Origin: Microbulbifer aggregans
GTDB lineage: Bacteria; Pseudomonadota; Gammaproteobacteria; Pseudomonadales; Cellvibrionaceae
Length of the DNA: 64,000 nt
Assembly: GCF_020524005.1 (NCBI RefSeq)
Contig: NZ_JAIVKK010000012.1
Location: 1 to 64,000, forward strand
Direction of reading: 5' to 3'
The notes beneath the pieces are model-generated. The model was not told the DNA's origin and did not search any database. It worked only from the letters and a program-made list of their open reading frames with translations. The translations under genes were made by a program, and so were the position numbers. This document shows positions 1 through 11,300 of the stretch, in pieces (position 1 is the first letter of the stretch; each line of letters opens with the position of its first letter).

Positions 1-423
<423 letters not shown>

Positions 424-440
424 CCACTACAACTCATATT

Positions 441-470
441 AGGTGTCCACTTGTTGATAGGTGGACACCT
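441..470. repeat. Perfect 10-bp inverted repeat next to the IS3 transposase
   Basis: AGGTGTCCAC (441-450) and GTGGACACCT (461-470) are exact reverse complements separated by 10 bases. The core TGTCCA/TGGACA resembles IS3-family termini, which usually end in TG...CA. Two facing copies could be an end plus a remnant of a second end, or simply a hairpin after the transposase stop. There is no T-run, so a classical terminator is unlikely. Confidence 0.6.
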
Positions 471-559
471 AAATTACAGCGCAGATTTTAGTTGGGAAGA
501 CGGGTTTACCGGACGGTTACGACTGAGGTACATCCAAGCACAAGATGACGAGGTAAAAA

Positions 560-901
560 ATGGACAACGCATTAATGGTAATTTTCCCTTACCAATATGA
601 AGGAACTTGGGTTTTTGATGATCCCGACGTTGATTTAGTTAAAGAACCCTTTGTCTTCGGCGTACCCGAGATGATAGACGATTTAGTCTCTAACATACCC
701 GAGGCGCCAAAAGGATTTAAACTAATTTTTTCAAAGAAGGCTTTCCCTGGCCACAAACGTAAACTCAGTTGGGTTCGGGAAGAATGCGAAGGTAATTGGT
801 ACACTATCGACGGAGAAGAAGAAGGCTGGCTATGCCCAGCCTTATTTAAATACTTTGATAAAGCGCCACTAAATATTTTTGTAAAAGCTGAGAGCAAATA
901 A
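560..901 (+). CDS. DUF6717-like small protein
   Basis: This 113-residue protein has no signal peptide or membrane segment. It starts with the pattern MDNALMVIFPYQYEGTW and continues with VFDDPDVDLVKEPF, which I recall as the signature opening of the DUF6717 family; function is unknown in that family. A GAGG ribosome-binding site lies about six bases before the ATG. The C-terminal half has a Trp/Glu-rich stretch (EGNWYTIDGEEEGWLCP). The gene converges on the candidate immunity gene at 921 with only about 20 bases between them. Its position beside a toxin-like locus might suggest an accessory or immunity role, but nothing in the sequence proves it. Family assignment is from memory of the motif. 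Confidence 0.7.
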   Translation: MDNALMVIFPYQYEGTWVFDDPDVDLVKEPFVFGVPEMIDDLVSNIPEAPKGFKLIFSKKAFPGHKRKLSWVREECEGNWYTIDGEEEGWLCPALFKYFDKAPLNIFVKAESK

Positions 902-920
902 TTTGCTCTCACTCTCTTGG

Positions 921-1361
921 CTATGCTGTATCTTTTAACCTTAATGGGAACATTTTAAGAATACCCATAAGGGCAAATAACTCCGAACCTGCTGGAGCCC
1001 AAATAGATTTATTCACTTTATCCAAACAAAGGATAGTTGCGCTCTTTTTAATATCTTCAGAAAGCCCATCAGTTGAAACCACACTAACAGATTTATCAAT
1101 TTCATCTAAGGCTGAGGATACTAACTGGCCTTCAAAGAAAGAGTAAATATGCAAAGCACATAAAACCGTCCATTTTTTTTCACTATCCCAGAAAACCAGA
1201 ACAGGTTTTTCTATTCCAGGAACAGCCTCTTCAATAGCCGCTACGCGGCTATTATCCAGTTCGGAATATTTGATACATGACTTATCAAAAAGATTGTGTT
1301 GGTTTGCTCGCCACAATATTCGATCAGTGTACCAATCATCTTTATTCATCATACTAATCAC
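921..1361 (-). CDS. Hypothetical small protein, candidate immunity protein for the RHS C-terminus
   Basis: This 146-residue cytosolic-looking protein has no recognisable family. The annotated GTG start overlaps the TGA stop of the RHS-core gene by four bases, so the two are translationally coupled; ATG codons at 1352 and 1349 are alternative starts and neither has a strong ribosome-binding site. The middle contains a WDSEKKWTVLCALHIYSFF segment, and the end is ALMGILKMFPLRLKD. In polymorphic toxin loci the gene immediately after the toxin C-terminus normally encodes the cognate immunity protein. Size, lack of export signal and tight coupling fit that role, but the function is inferred from position only. 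Confidence 0.75.
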   Translation of the reverse strand: MISMMNKDDWYTDRILWRANQHNLFDKSCIKYSELDNSRVAAIEEAVPGIEKPVLVFWDSEKKWTVLCALHIYSFFEGQLVSSALDEIDKSVSVVSTDGLSEDIKKSATILCLDKVNKSIWAPAGSELFALMGILKMFPLRLKDTA

Positions 1362-2290
1362 AAATCAAAGTCTATTGTAAAATCAGAGTCTTTAGAGGTG
1401 CTGTTTCTGACAGTACCCCCATTAAAAGGCTTACCATCTTGAACTCGTCGACGTAAAAAGGCATCTAGTTTTTCGTTCGCAATAAACCCTGTATCTATCT
1501 CCGCTTTACTTGCTCCACGCCCTTTAAATACATCTTTAATCTTATTAATATCGCCTGGATCTAAACTCGAAGATAAATCAATTTTTGCGCGGCCTACGCC
1601 ATTCGTAACTGAGATTTTATCTAAATCAACCCCAAGTCGTTTGGCTGCATCTGCTGCTCCCTTTGTAAATATATTTTTAGTTTTCTGCTTAACTCCAGAC
1701 AATAGCACAGCGCCTTCGCCAGCAGTTGCCATTGCGGCCATAACCTCCGCTTGGACTATCGCCTCCTGCTGCCATTGCTGCCCTATAGCTTCGGCACCAG
1801 ACCTGCTATACGGATCGACTCCCATTGCCTCTCCGGTAATTACGGCCATTTCCTGAGCGCCCAAGACCAACCAAGGGTCTCGTCCGTCTGGATCTATATA
1901 CTTATACGGGTTGTCATTAGCGTAAGCAAACCGATTGAACATCATTGGATTGCTTTCCGTATGATCCAACGCCGCGGCCGGGTCCATCTGTATAAATCGT
2001 CCAAGATCTGGATCATAGGACCGGGCCTTCATATAGGTCAGGCCAGTTTTATTGTCTTGAGTGTGTCCCGTAAAACCTACTGCCGGACTTTTAGACTGTC
2101 CGTCAACATGCTTCCTACCATAGGGCAGGTAGCTTTTCCTCCACTGTAGATCCCCGTTCTCATCGGACGCTGCCACCACTGACCCCAATGCGTCTGTGTG
2201 TAGGTAGGTTACTGTGACCTCGGCCAGCGACACCGTCGAATAGGTGAGCACAAGAAGAGTGGAAAGTATGACTCTCGTTAGATTCATCAT
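1358..2290 (-). CDS. Secreted RHS-repeat-associated core protein with variable C-terminus (candidate toxin)
   Basis: The 310-residue protein starts with a Sec signal peptide (about residues 1-23, ending TVSLAE). An RHS-associated core domain follows directly at residues 28-137: YLHTDALGSVVAASDENGD, the FTGH motif, TGLTYMKARSYDPDLGRF and NRFAYANDNPYKYIDPDG. The last motif is the junction after which RHS proteins carry variable effector domains and where the core can self-cleave. The remaining 170 residues (ending SDFTIDFDL) match no family I recognise. An RHS core is normally the end of a protein with many YD repeats; here it stands alone with its own export signal, while a YD-repeat shell lacking a core is encoded upstream in the same operon (5330-14875). 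Toxin function is inferred from architecture. Confidence 0.88.
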   Translation of the reverse strand: MMNLTRVILSTLLVLTYSTVSLAEVTVTYLHTDALGSVVAASDENGDLQWRKSYLPYGRKHVDGQSKSPAVGFTGHTQDNKTGLTYMKARSYDPDLGRFIQMDPAAALDHTESNPMMFNRFAYANDNPYKYIDPDGRDPWLVLGAQEMAVITGEAMGVDPYSRSGAEAIGQQWQQEAIVQAEVMAAMATAGEGAVLLSGVKQKTKNIFTKGAADAAKRLGVDLDKISVTNGVGRAKIDLSSSLDPGDINKIKDVFKGRGASKAEIDTGFIANEKLDAFLRRRVQDGKPFNGGTVRNSTSKDSDFTIDFDL

Positions 2291-2312
2291 TTTTTAAAAC
2301 CCAATTACTTGC

Positions 2313-3209
2313 TTACCGGATCATCGAGATTTCAGTAGTCAAAGAGAGTTGATTACCGCTGATATCGTAGTACTTACTACTCCTGTGATGCTGAATCCAG
2401 TAATCGGGTCTTGCATTGACTTCAGAGAGTTCCGAGATCAGAGCAATATCCAGCTCTGATAACTGCTCTTGGGTTAGCCCTTGTATTGCGGTTAGGAATA
2501 CCCGAACTTCGCTGGTGCCGAACTCTGTGGTAGCCTGCTGCACATTGAAGCTCACATTCGCTGTACCAGGTAGCTTTCTTACTAAGGCCGCAGCAATCTC
2601 TTCGCCAGTAGTGGGGTCCACGCCCTTGCTGTGCGGGATAACGAATAAGTGTTCTACTGCTCCGAGCCTGTGTTCCGCTAATTGTCCAGTTACACGCGCC
2701 AGCGCCTGTGGCGCGGGCTCGATAACATCCGGCGCAAAGCTGAGCTCGCTTAAATCCTTCGGCGCCCCCAAACCCGGAACTATTTCAAGATTCACAACTT
2801 TGTCAGACTCGAAGTATCCAGGGGCACTCAATGTCAAGGTGGCAACACCACTGCTAAGTGCCGGCAGCTCCGATGAGATAGGGTCGACGAGATCGATTGC
2901 AGCCATCCACAATGCTGAGGATGCTGCGCTGTTCACTTTACTAGTCGGGTCAGCATAAACCTTGAACACATGCCGCACACGGGTTGCATACTGCTCTCCC
3001 GACTGATCTGTAATATGCGAGCTCAGGTATGCGCTGCGGACAATCGCAGTACTAGACAATCCCATTCCCTCGTCCAAGTCATCAGTACTTAACGATACGA
3101 TCACCGTATCGCCAGTTCGTGCGGTAGCAGTGAGCGCCTCTTCCTTACATGCACCAAGCATAGAGGCTAGGACAGCTAAAGCTAAAACTTTCGCAAATAG
3201 AGTTTTCAT
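2313..3209 (-). CDS. Lipoprotein of unknown function in the RHS operon
   Basis: The start is placed at the ATG at 3209, preceded by AAGGAA and four bases after the stop of the upstream gene; the longer frame runs back into that gene and is not needed. The 298-residue product has a clear lipoprotein signal (MKTLFAKVLALAVLASMLGAC) with a lipobox LGAC at about residues 18-21. The mature part is beta-rich with no catalytic motif I recognise; an Ig-like fold is possible around the segment SGVATLTLSAPGYF. It is likely anchored in the outer membrane and could tether the secreted partners of the operon. Function is unknown. Confidence 0.85.
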   Translation of the reverse strand: MKTLFAKVLALAVLASMLGACKEEALTATARTGDTVIVSLSTDDLDEGMGLSSTAIVRSAYLSSHITDQSGEQYATRVRHVFKVYADPTSKVNSAASSALWMAAIDLVDPISSELPALSSGVATLTLSAPGYFESDKVVNLEIVPGLGAPKDLSELSFAPDVIEPAPQALARVTGQLAEHRLGAVEHLFVIPHSKGVDPTTGEEIAAALVRKLPGTANVSFNVQQATTEFGTSEVRVFLTAIQGLTQEQLSELDIALISELSEVNARPDYWIQHHRSSKYYDISGNQLSLTTEISMIR

Positions 3210-3213
3210 TTCC

Positions 3214-4203
3214 TTATTCCCCACTTTCTTGCTTATTCTCTTCATGGCCCATTGCCAGTCGCTCGATAACCACCGCGTCACCCAAATCAATGATCCCATT
3301 GACGTTGATATCGCCATGTCCAGGCTCCAGCTGTTCGGGGGAAGCTTGCTCAAGCCCCACTACGATTCGCTTGACGATAACAACGTCCACCAAATCGACG
3401 ACGCCATCGTTATTCATATCACCACGCAGGTAGTGTGGGTCAGTGCCCCTAGTTGACTCTTCTAGGTTACTGAGCCCATCGCTGTCACTATCTAGTGATG
3501 CATCCGCATCACTGTATGGATTGAGCTTGTAAGCGAGTTCATATGTATCCGACATACCGTCACCATCGGAGTCATCTGAACCAACCAATTGTATTTTCGA
3601 AGACATGGACGCGCCCTGCGTTGGAGCAGAAATGGTAATGATTCCATCTGTAACTGTATGAGGTATCACTTCGCCCCCGATAATCCCATCTGATAACGCC
3701 GCTAGTGGACTAAGCACATCTAAAGCAGCCAAGTTCAAAGTGGTATCTCCCGATTCGGCTAACAGCATGAAGGGAATGCTCGCAAAATGTACCAGTCCGG
3801 TTGGGGAATCTTCTGCGGTCTGTGTTGCCGAAATTACCAGCTTTCTTTGTGTTCCCGTGGTATCGATATAAGTCGCCTGGAGATCACTGAACTCTCCTGA
3901 ACTTCCTCCAGGTATGAAGCCGTTTTCCACTATAGGAGATACCATGGTGTGGTCGTACGTTATCTCAACACGTACAGCTCCAATTGCGGCCGGTACTACG
4001 TTGGCATCCTTATCGGTATAGGTAACACCAGTTAGATCTACCCGAACAGGTACCGAAATCAGTGATTGAGACTCCCCTTGCAATCCGGACCCGAAATTGA
4101 CGAAGGCGGTGCCGGTAAATGGCGATTGCTGCGCCATAGCAGTCATACTAGAAGACACTGCCAAGCAGATTCCCAACAGCTTTGTCCTTTTAAAGGTGTT
4201 CAT
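3214..4203 (-). CDS. Secreted cohesin-like / TSP3 / dockerin-repeat protein
   Basis: The 329-residue protein has a Sec signal peptide (cleavage near AMAQQ). Residues about 30-195 look like a cohesin-type beta-sandwich (VPVRVDLTGV, VRVEITYDHTMVSP, LVHFASIPFML). A thrombospondin-3 calcium region follows (DSDGDGMSDTYE, DSDSDGLSNLEE), then two dockerin type I-like repeats, GDMNNDGVVDLVDVVIVKR and GDINVNGIIDLGDAVVIER, each with the Asp/Asn calcium loop and an F-helix. Cohesin and dockerin modules bind each other in cellulosomes; in other bacteria they occur in non-cellulosomal surface proteins. The ATG overlaps the stop of the upstream gene by four bases. The cohesin call is by fold-like pattern and is weaker than the dockerin call. 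Confidence 0.85.
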   Translation of the reverse strand: MNTFKRTKLLGICLAVSSSMTAMAQQSPFTGTAFVNFGSGLQGESQSLISVPVRVDLTGVTYTDKDANVVPAAIGAVRVEITYDHTMVSPIVENGFIPGGSSGEFSDLQATYIDTTGTQRKLVISATQTAEDSPTGLVHFASIPFMLLAESGDTTLNLAALDVLSPLAALSDGIIGGEVIPHTVTDGIITISAPTQGASMSSKIQLVGSDDSDGDGMSDTYELAYKLNPYSDADASLDSDSDGLSNLEESTRGTDPHYLRGDMNNDGVVDLVDVVIVKRIVVGLEQASPEQLEPGHGDINVNGIIDLGDAVVIERLAMGHEENKQESGE

Positions 4204-5333
4204 TGGTTGGGTTCCTCCGGTATGTCACTGACAGATAAACTGCCAATCAAGTACTGCTTTAGCCGAATAAGGTCTTCCTGATTGATTTCCGGCGTCATTG
4301 ATAAGCTATTCAGTCCCTGTTCTTTAAACAAATTGCAAAGTGGTGGATGAAACGCGATCTGTCGCTGGAATTCCGGCTCTGGATTATTATTTATCACCCA
4401 ATTTAGAAGCAGCTGGTCATAGCTTGTAATCGAGCCACTGAGATTGCAGTCTCCCAAAGAAAAATCGTCCATCGCGATGACCTCACCGCTTCCGCTCACA
4501 GCTCCAATTCCTTTATAGGACGTTCTTTTACCGAGAGTCCCACGATAAAGGCGCACTAGGCTCGATTCACCAAAATTCCCTCTTTCAGCCACGTATGAAG
4601 AACCTTGAACTCTTAGCAGACTTCCTCCCATATCAGAGTAGAGGTTGTTTAAGTCAATGATCGCTTTCGGCGCCGCCACACCATCACCAACAAAAGCACT
4701 GACCGGGTGCTGCGAACCCTCGACAGCAACAATCACAAGGTCGCCCTCGATACCCGTTTCTGTGTCGATCACTAATTGATCATTGATGTACAACTGCGGA
4801 TTACTACTACCATTTAGAAAAGTATGGAGACCACCTTTATTCGTGGTAACAGCGAGCGATTCTGGATCAACGTCATCACATAGTTCGCTACCCGCGTCTG
4901 GACATACAGTGACTTCTCCAGAATTCTGAGCGATGGCTTGCGGCCTTAAATAGTAGGTCGTTTCTGGTTCGAGCCCAGATGCGGAAATTTTCACGATTCC
5001 CCGACCTTTGGCGGAATTTACTATGCTCGCTTGGGAATGCTTTCGAAACTGCCCGCTAATACTTGGGTCACCTGTATGTACAGGATAGACATCCATTTCT
5101 ACGCTAGGTACGGGAATGCTCGCTCCTTCGTCGGTGAAAATCTTCAGTCCTGGAGTCGCGGGCTCAGAAATCGTAAAAATCAGCGACATCGACCGGTCTG
5201 AAACATCCGTAACAATCACGTCTGAGATTCTAGTGGTTGCTGAAAAACACTCCGCAGGCATAACCAAAAGAGTAATAATCATATAAAGCGTTCGATTGAC
5301 CTCTCCCCACTTCCAATAGGCTCTATTCATCAT
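4200..5333 (-). CDS. Secreted fibronectin III-like protein with dockerin-like C-terminus
   Basis: The 377-residue protein has an N-terminal hydrophobic export segment (TLYMIITLLVMPAECFSA) after a 16-residue lead. Residues about 35-165 resemble a fibronectin type III domain, with TISEPATPGLKIFTDEG and the late motif SGLEPETTYYLRP. The C-terminal 100 residues contain LGDCNLSGSITSYDQLLLNWVI and a distant second segment (INQEDLIRLKQYLIG), together resembling a split dockerin pair. Both ends of the gene overlap their neighbours by four bases (ATGA), showing tight translational coupling to the giant RHS gene upstream and the cohesin-like gene downstream. No enzymatic motif is visible; a structural or adhesive role at the cell surface is inferred. 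Confidence 0.8.
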   Translation of the reverse strand: MMNRAYWKWGEVNRTLYMIITLLVMPAECFSATTRISDVIVTDVSDRSMSLIFTISEPATPGLKIFTDEGASIPVPSVEMDVYPVHTGDPSISGQFRKHSQASIVNSAKGRGIVKISASGLEPETTYYLRPQAIAQNSGEVTVCPDAGSELCDDVDPESLAVTTNKGGLHTFLNGSSNPQLYINDQLVIDTETGIEGDLVIVAVEGSQHPVSAFVGDGVAAPKAIIDLNNLYSDMGGSLLRVQGSSYVAERGNFGESSLVRLYRGTLGKRTSYKGIGAVSGSGEVIAMDDFSLGDCNLSGSITSYDQLLLNWVINNNPEPEFQRQIAFHPPLCNLFKEQGLNSLSMTPEINQEDLIRLKQYLIGSLSVSDIPEEPNQ

Positions 5334-8300
5334 TCCGTGACCTCCACGCTAAGATCTCTGGTTTCCTCAACCAAGACAGCCTGACTTGAATCCTTAAAGG
5401 TATATGTTATTGAAAGGTCATAAACACCGGCACTTGCTGACGAGTTTACTGAGACATCAAATTCCAGTATCCACGTCAACTCACTGACCACCGGCGTTAA
5501 ACTGAGGTTAGATAGCGTCAAGTTATTAATCGCCTGAGCACTCCCTGAATAGTTCAATCCTAGCCCCGCGACCGAGTAGAAATTACTCTGACTCATCACG
5601 AATGCTTCGGATGTTCTAACAGTCTCTCCTGGCGGCACAACTAGATCCCCGCCAGATGATTGCGAACTGAGGTTGAGAGTGATCTCATCCGTCGAAGTCA
5701 ACTGACCTGCCGCTGTCGCTACAACCGAGATTAGGTTCCCACCTTCTGAAAGCGATATATCTGCACTGAAGATGCCTTCGTTGCCTGAAGAAGCGACTAC
5801 TGTTGCAGGCTGACCATTGACAGTCACCATTGCACTAGCATCAGCGACAGTGCCCGATATCGTCACCATCGGAGTAGTTACTGCTTCCCCGTTGTTATGC
5901 GACTCGATCTCTACGGTAGGTGGACCTGGGTCTGAAAGCACCACCTCTATATAGATATCACGTGTGATGCTATGTATCACGCCAGAATCAGCATCAAGAA
6001 AATCAAACGTCACTGGTACTGTATAACTTCCCAAATTGGCATTTGTATCAACTTGAATTTCTAGATCCACCTTCCAGTTTAACGAAGCTATATCCTTACT
6101 TGACGAATAGTGAGAAATATATATTCCCGTTGGGAGCGATGAGGTTGGAGTTAGCTGAACGCTACTTACGCTATCAAATGTCGGAGAGTCGAGAGTGAAA
6201 GTCTCGCCTCTCAAGATCGAAGACCCGGGAATAGTAAAATTCTCATTTGTAACGACAAGATTTACGTTCACAACTTCATTGAATTTAGCATTCGAATCTG
6301 CATCCATAAATTCCATATTTATCGGAAAGCTATACGATCCTGCATCCGCTGAATAAGCGAGATCCATCTCCAGAGTCGCTACGATTCTGTTATTTGATAA
6401 TTTCTCAATACCTACCCAGTCGGCACTTAAACCTGCAGGGGCTCCACTTCCATATGAATAATTTACTGACCATACGCTGGAATAGAGACTAGAGCTAACA
6501 GTGAACTCGTGACGGAAATATGCTTTTCCAGATTGTGCTACTGATACTTCTCGAGGTGGTTCACTGCTCTGATAGACCAGGTTCAACGTATGATTAGTAA
6601 CTTTTCCGTGACTGCCAGGTCCTTTGGCTACGATTTCGATCGCATTACTACCATCAAAAAGATCGAGATGCTCAAATGTGTAGTTGCCTCCGTCTAGCTC
6701 AACGTCAAATCCATTTATGCTTAACGACTCTACAGGGTTAGCTACAGAACCAATCAGCACTATTGGACTATCCGTTACAACCTCGCCCTCACTGTGTGAA
6801 GACACTATCACAATGGGAGCAGGTGGAGGCATCAGCACTATGGTCCTAGTTGATACTGGCTCCATGTAACCAGGAACATATAGCTCTATTAGATTATTGC
6901 CCTCTTGAAGGAGAGGATTACTCCAACTGTAAGTGGTTCCATTTACATCAGGTGAAGATTGCTTGATACCATTCAGGTACATCGTCAGGCCAGGAATGGC
7001 TTCCTGCGATTGCACAATCACATCAACAGGATCCGAAGCAATTACTTCGCCCTCTGAATGAGAGGTGACATTTACCTCGGGAACTGGCTGCGAACTGACA
7101 TTCAATGTGAATGTCTCACTGGATGACAACCCGTTCAAACCTACAGCTTCAACAATAATCGAGTTTGAGCCCTCGCTTAATTCAACAATCGCCGAATACG
7201 TGTGATCTGTGTATGGAATATTTCGTATCTCTTCAGCAACGGCTTGTACACCATTGATAGTAACTTCTGCTGCTGAATCATTACTCACTCGAACAGCTAT
7301 ACCCACCGTAGAGCTCGGCATTGTCTCGCCGTCCAGATGTGAATACAGTTCTATATGTGGTGGATCACGGCTTTCCAAAACGGTCAGCCTGATCGGAATG
7401 TGCATATATGGAGAGAAGCCACCCATAATTCCGGGCGCCCAATCAATATAGAAGTCATAAACTCCAGATGTGGGTTGATTATATTGAGATTCGCTCAGTT
7501 GAATTCCAAATCTATGTCTTAAAGTCTTATACGGAGTTGTAGATTCCGTCCCCAGACTCATACTTTGATTGTGCTGCTGCACGAAATTTGGAGCATTCCT
7601 GTACTTAATGTCGTAGGCAGTTATATACCCAACAGATTTTTCTGATGGGAAATTTATCGTTTCTACAGTCTCATTGGAGAAAATTTCACCTGGCGCAAGC
7701 GTGACCTCATAAACATGAGTGTTGAAGTTCACCCCTTTAAGAGTAGTCAAATCTGGATTTTCACCTACAGCTTCTACCCGAATGTTTCCGGATGTTAAAT
7801 CAACGCTATGTGAGAAAATGCCATTTTCAAAGAATTTGGGAGACTCTCCGTTGATTTTAATTTCACTTACCGAATGCGAATAATGTCCGGAAACTAGCCC
7901 AGTTGAGTAGTAGATATCCTCCCCTTCAAAAGGCGAATCAATAGTGAACTCGGGAGGTGCGTTAGATACCGGAACCTCATATGTTACGAGCACGTCAACC
8001 GTATATAGCTCTAGACCATTTATATCGTAAAACCTTAAGTCGACTGTTCTATCATACCTCCCGGACATGGCGTTCACGACTTCAAAGTCTACAGATGTTT
8101 GAAGGTTATTACCTGAAATGGCGGGCATGGTATTCGTGGCGATAGTTCTACTTTCCAGCTGATAAGTTGATATATCTGTATAGCTGATTTGATACGAAGA
8201 CACCTCGATAATTTTAGATGAGGGAAAAGTAATATTTTCGAGAGACTGAGAGACAACTCCTGGGTTAACCCCTGAAATCACTAAACGTTCGACATTCAAG

Positions 8301-11300
8301 TGGATCACTTGCGTATCCAGTAAATCCTCTCCGCTAAAGGCTTCTATTGTTAGAGTATGCTGACCAACGCCAAGGTCAAGTCTTTCCTTGTAATCTTTTG
8401 AATCACAGTGCGGGTCTTGCACCCCATACTTCGAGTAGCAGTAGAAGCCGAAGCGAAATGACCCACTCTCAAGAGTGGCTGGATCTCCATTAACCAGCAC
8501 CTTATCAACTGTTGGATGCCGGCTACCGAAAATAATTGGATTACTTTGGCTCGTGGTCTGACCGTCAAAATGTGAAGTGACATTAATTGTTAACGGAGAC
8601 TGAACGTCTAGAGTTATTTCTGATCTCGTAGTGAGGTTGTCTCTATTGGTTACGATTACTTCGACGCTTTGCATTCCACTTGACAACGGAATGTCGGCAG
8701 CAAAGTTCCCGTTTACAACAATAGCTTCAACCCCATTAACAATTACACTTACTGCATCCTGCTCGACTGACCCACTAATTGTAACAAGTGCTTTAAGGTC
8801 TCCTTCGATTCTGACTGGGTCTCCCTCCGCGACCTCTCCATTCGAGTGGGAAGTGACTAAGTGACCAGTATAATCCGTTGGCGATTCAACTACGGCTACA
8901 TCCTGTATTGCATGGACAATAACGGCCTTGTTGTTACTCAGCGGGAAATCTACCCCTATCGGCTGCCCACTTTCCCAAGTAGCAGATTCATATCTACCTT
9001 TGGACTGATTGTATCGTTGAACACTGCTGACAACGCCTTCACCTCCGAGGTGTACTAGCAGATCAAATGCACTGAAACCACCCGAGATACATGAGAATCC
9101 GATTAAATTAATTCCCGGCTCAAGACTTGAATCTGGGCAAATAATATCTCCATCAGCAATATAACTACTGGGGTTCTCCATATGAACCACGTAGCCGTGT
9201 CCTGATTGAATCGAGAAGTCTTCTCCCTGGGGTATTCCATCTACATATTCTGCGGAAATGATAGTGCTACTGGAAGGTTCATATCGTTCGATCTTCAGTA
9301 CGACGCCATCGCCACCTAACTGATCGAGTAGACCGAAGGCTGAAAGTCCATCCGGGATAGTGAAGGGGTAATGGATCAGGTTTACACCCGGCAAAAGCAC
9401 TATTTCACTTTTGTAGGGATCAGATCCCTCTGCGACTTCCGCTGCGTTACTTACGCCGTCAAAATCGTAGTCTTCGTCTCCATCTAAAATTCCATCTCCA
9501 TCTGAATCAGGCAGTGTGGTTTTTGAAGAAAAAGTTTCTTCATCGTTGTCAGCAATTCCATCACCGTCAGTATCGATATGGACTGGGGAAGTCCCAGATA
9601 GATACTCATCAAGATTCGAAAGGGTGTCGCCATCTGAGTCCTGCGCGGCATCTGCTCCATCATTATTATCTAGTCCAAATATAAATTCTGCACAGTCTGG
9701 AATTCCGTCGGCGTCACTATCTGCAACTGGATCATGGTGAATGTTTCCGTCTCGGCACACATTACCCGACCCATATCTATCTTTTGCAAACTTTGGCCAA
9801 GTCGATGCCGCTAAGCCACCATTATCTTCTACAAACGAGAGTATGCGGCCGTTTCTATCACCAATATACAGAGTTCCGTCAACATCTATTGAAGGGGGGC
9901 TAAGAAGAATATAACCATCTTCATAACGCCACTTTAGACTGCCATCCCCATTCAACGCGTAAAGATGACCATTTCCTGTACCAAAATAAACAGAGTTGTC
10001 AGATGCAATAACGGGAGTGAACGGCGTACCGAGGGGATCAAATATCCATAGTAATTGCCCGGCCTTATCGAGGGCAATTAATTCGCCCTTTGCGGTTCCG
10101 GTGTAAATAGTGTCATTTGAGCCTACCACTGGAGACCACCACCAAGAAGTGGTTGTCTCAAATCCGGTGTAATACTTCCACTTTAGTTCCCCTGCCTTGG
10201 TTAGAGAGTAAATAAATCCATCATCATCATAAAAATAGACATCCCCGTTTTGCCCAAGAGCAGGAGATGAATTGACACTATTCTCAGTTTGGTAACGCCA
10301 TTTCACGGAACCATCTGGTGAAAATGCGATCAGATATGACTGATAGTACTCCCTTGTTCCCACATAGACAGTCCCATCGGAACCTATTGCTGGAGATGAA
10401 AGAAATCCGTCCCCATTACTCGCGGTATAGCTCCAGCGAAGACTTCCGTCTTCATTCAATGCGTATAATTTTCGATCGTAGGATGCTACATAAATAGTTC
10501 CGTCAGCCGCGATACTCGGTGAAGTCTGTATATCCCCATAAGTTTGGAAATGCCATTTTTCAGTGCCATCTGGATTTACGGCATATAGCTTATTATCGTC
10601 AGAACCTACATAAATAGTGCCGTCAACGCCAATTGCTGGAGTGGAAAGTACCTCATCCCCGGTTTGAAACTTCCATTTCAGACTGCCGTCCGGATAGTAT
10701 GAATACAGATAACCATTTCGCGCTCCAACATATAGATTCCCAGTTGAATCGATACTAAGCGCCTTGTCGATAGTGCCAGATGTATCTGTATACCAAGCTA
10801 AATCACCGGATATGGGCTTGCCAACTCCTGAGGATAGATCAGACTTAGTTGCACTTTCTTGCCTATTACTAAACCCATCTCCATCTAGATCGAGAACTCC
10901 ATCAGCAGGATTTAGCGCATCAAGACCAAACTCTATTTCATCTCCATCGTTGATGCCGTCGTGATCTGTATCAGATATAAGTATGTTAAGACCCTCAGAG
11001 ATTTCTTCTCCGTCATTCAGGCCGTCATTATCTGAATCTGCGACGAGGGGGTCAGTTCCGTGTGTACCATGCTCATCTCCATCGGAAACGCCGTCTCCAT
11101 CACTATCAATCAAGGATATAATTGTTCCAAGACTTACCTCTTCAGCATTGGTTAATCCATCACCATCTGTATCCAAAGCCGCATCTTGCGGATCGTTCGG
11201 ATCTAAACCAAGCTGTGTTTCCAAGCAGTCCGAGATGTTATCAGCATCGGTGTCAAGACTCGGCAGGATTGCTTCATCTACTGATTGGGCCACCAATAGA

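Noticed and set aside
1751-2149. 132-codon plus-strand frame opposite the RHS core
   Set aside because: Antisense to the conserved RHS core; no protein features.
2313-3353. Longer form of the lipoprotein gene starting at 3353
   Set aside because: The extra 48 codons lie in the preceding gene, lack a ribosome-binding site, and would bury the lipoprotein signal.
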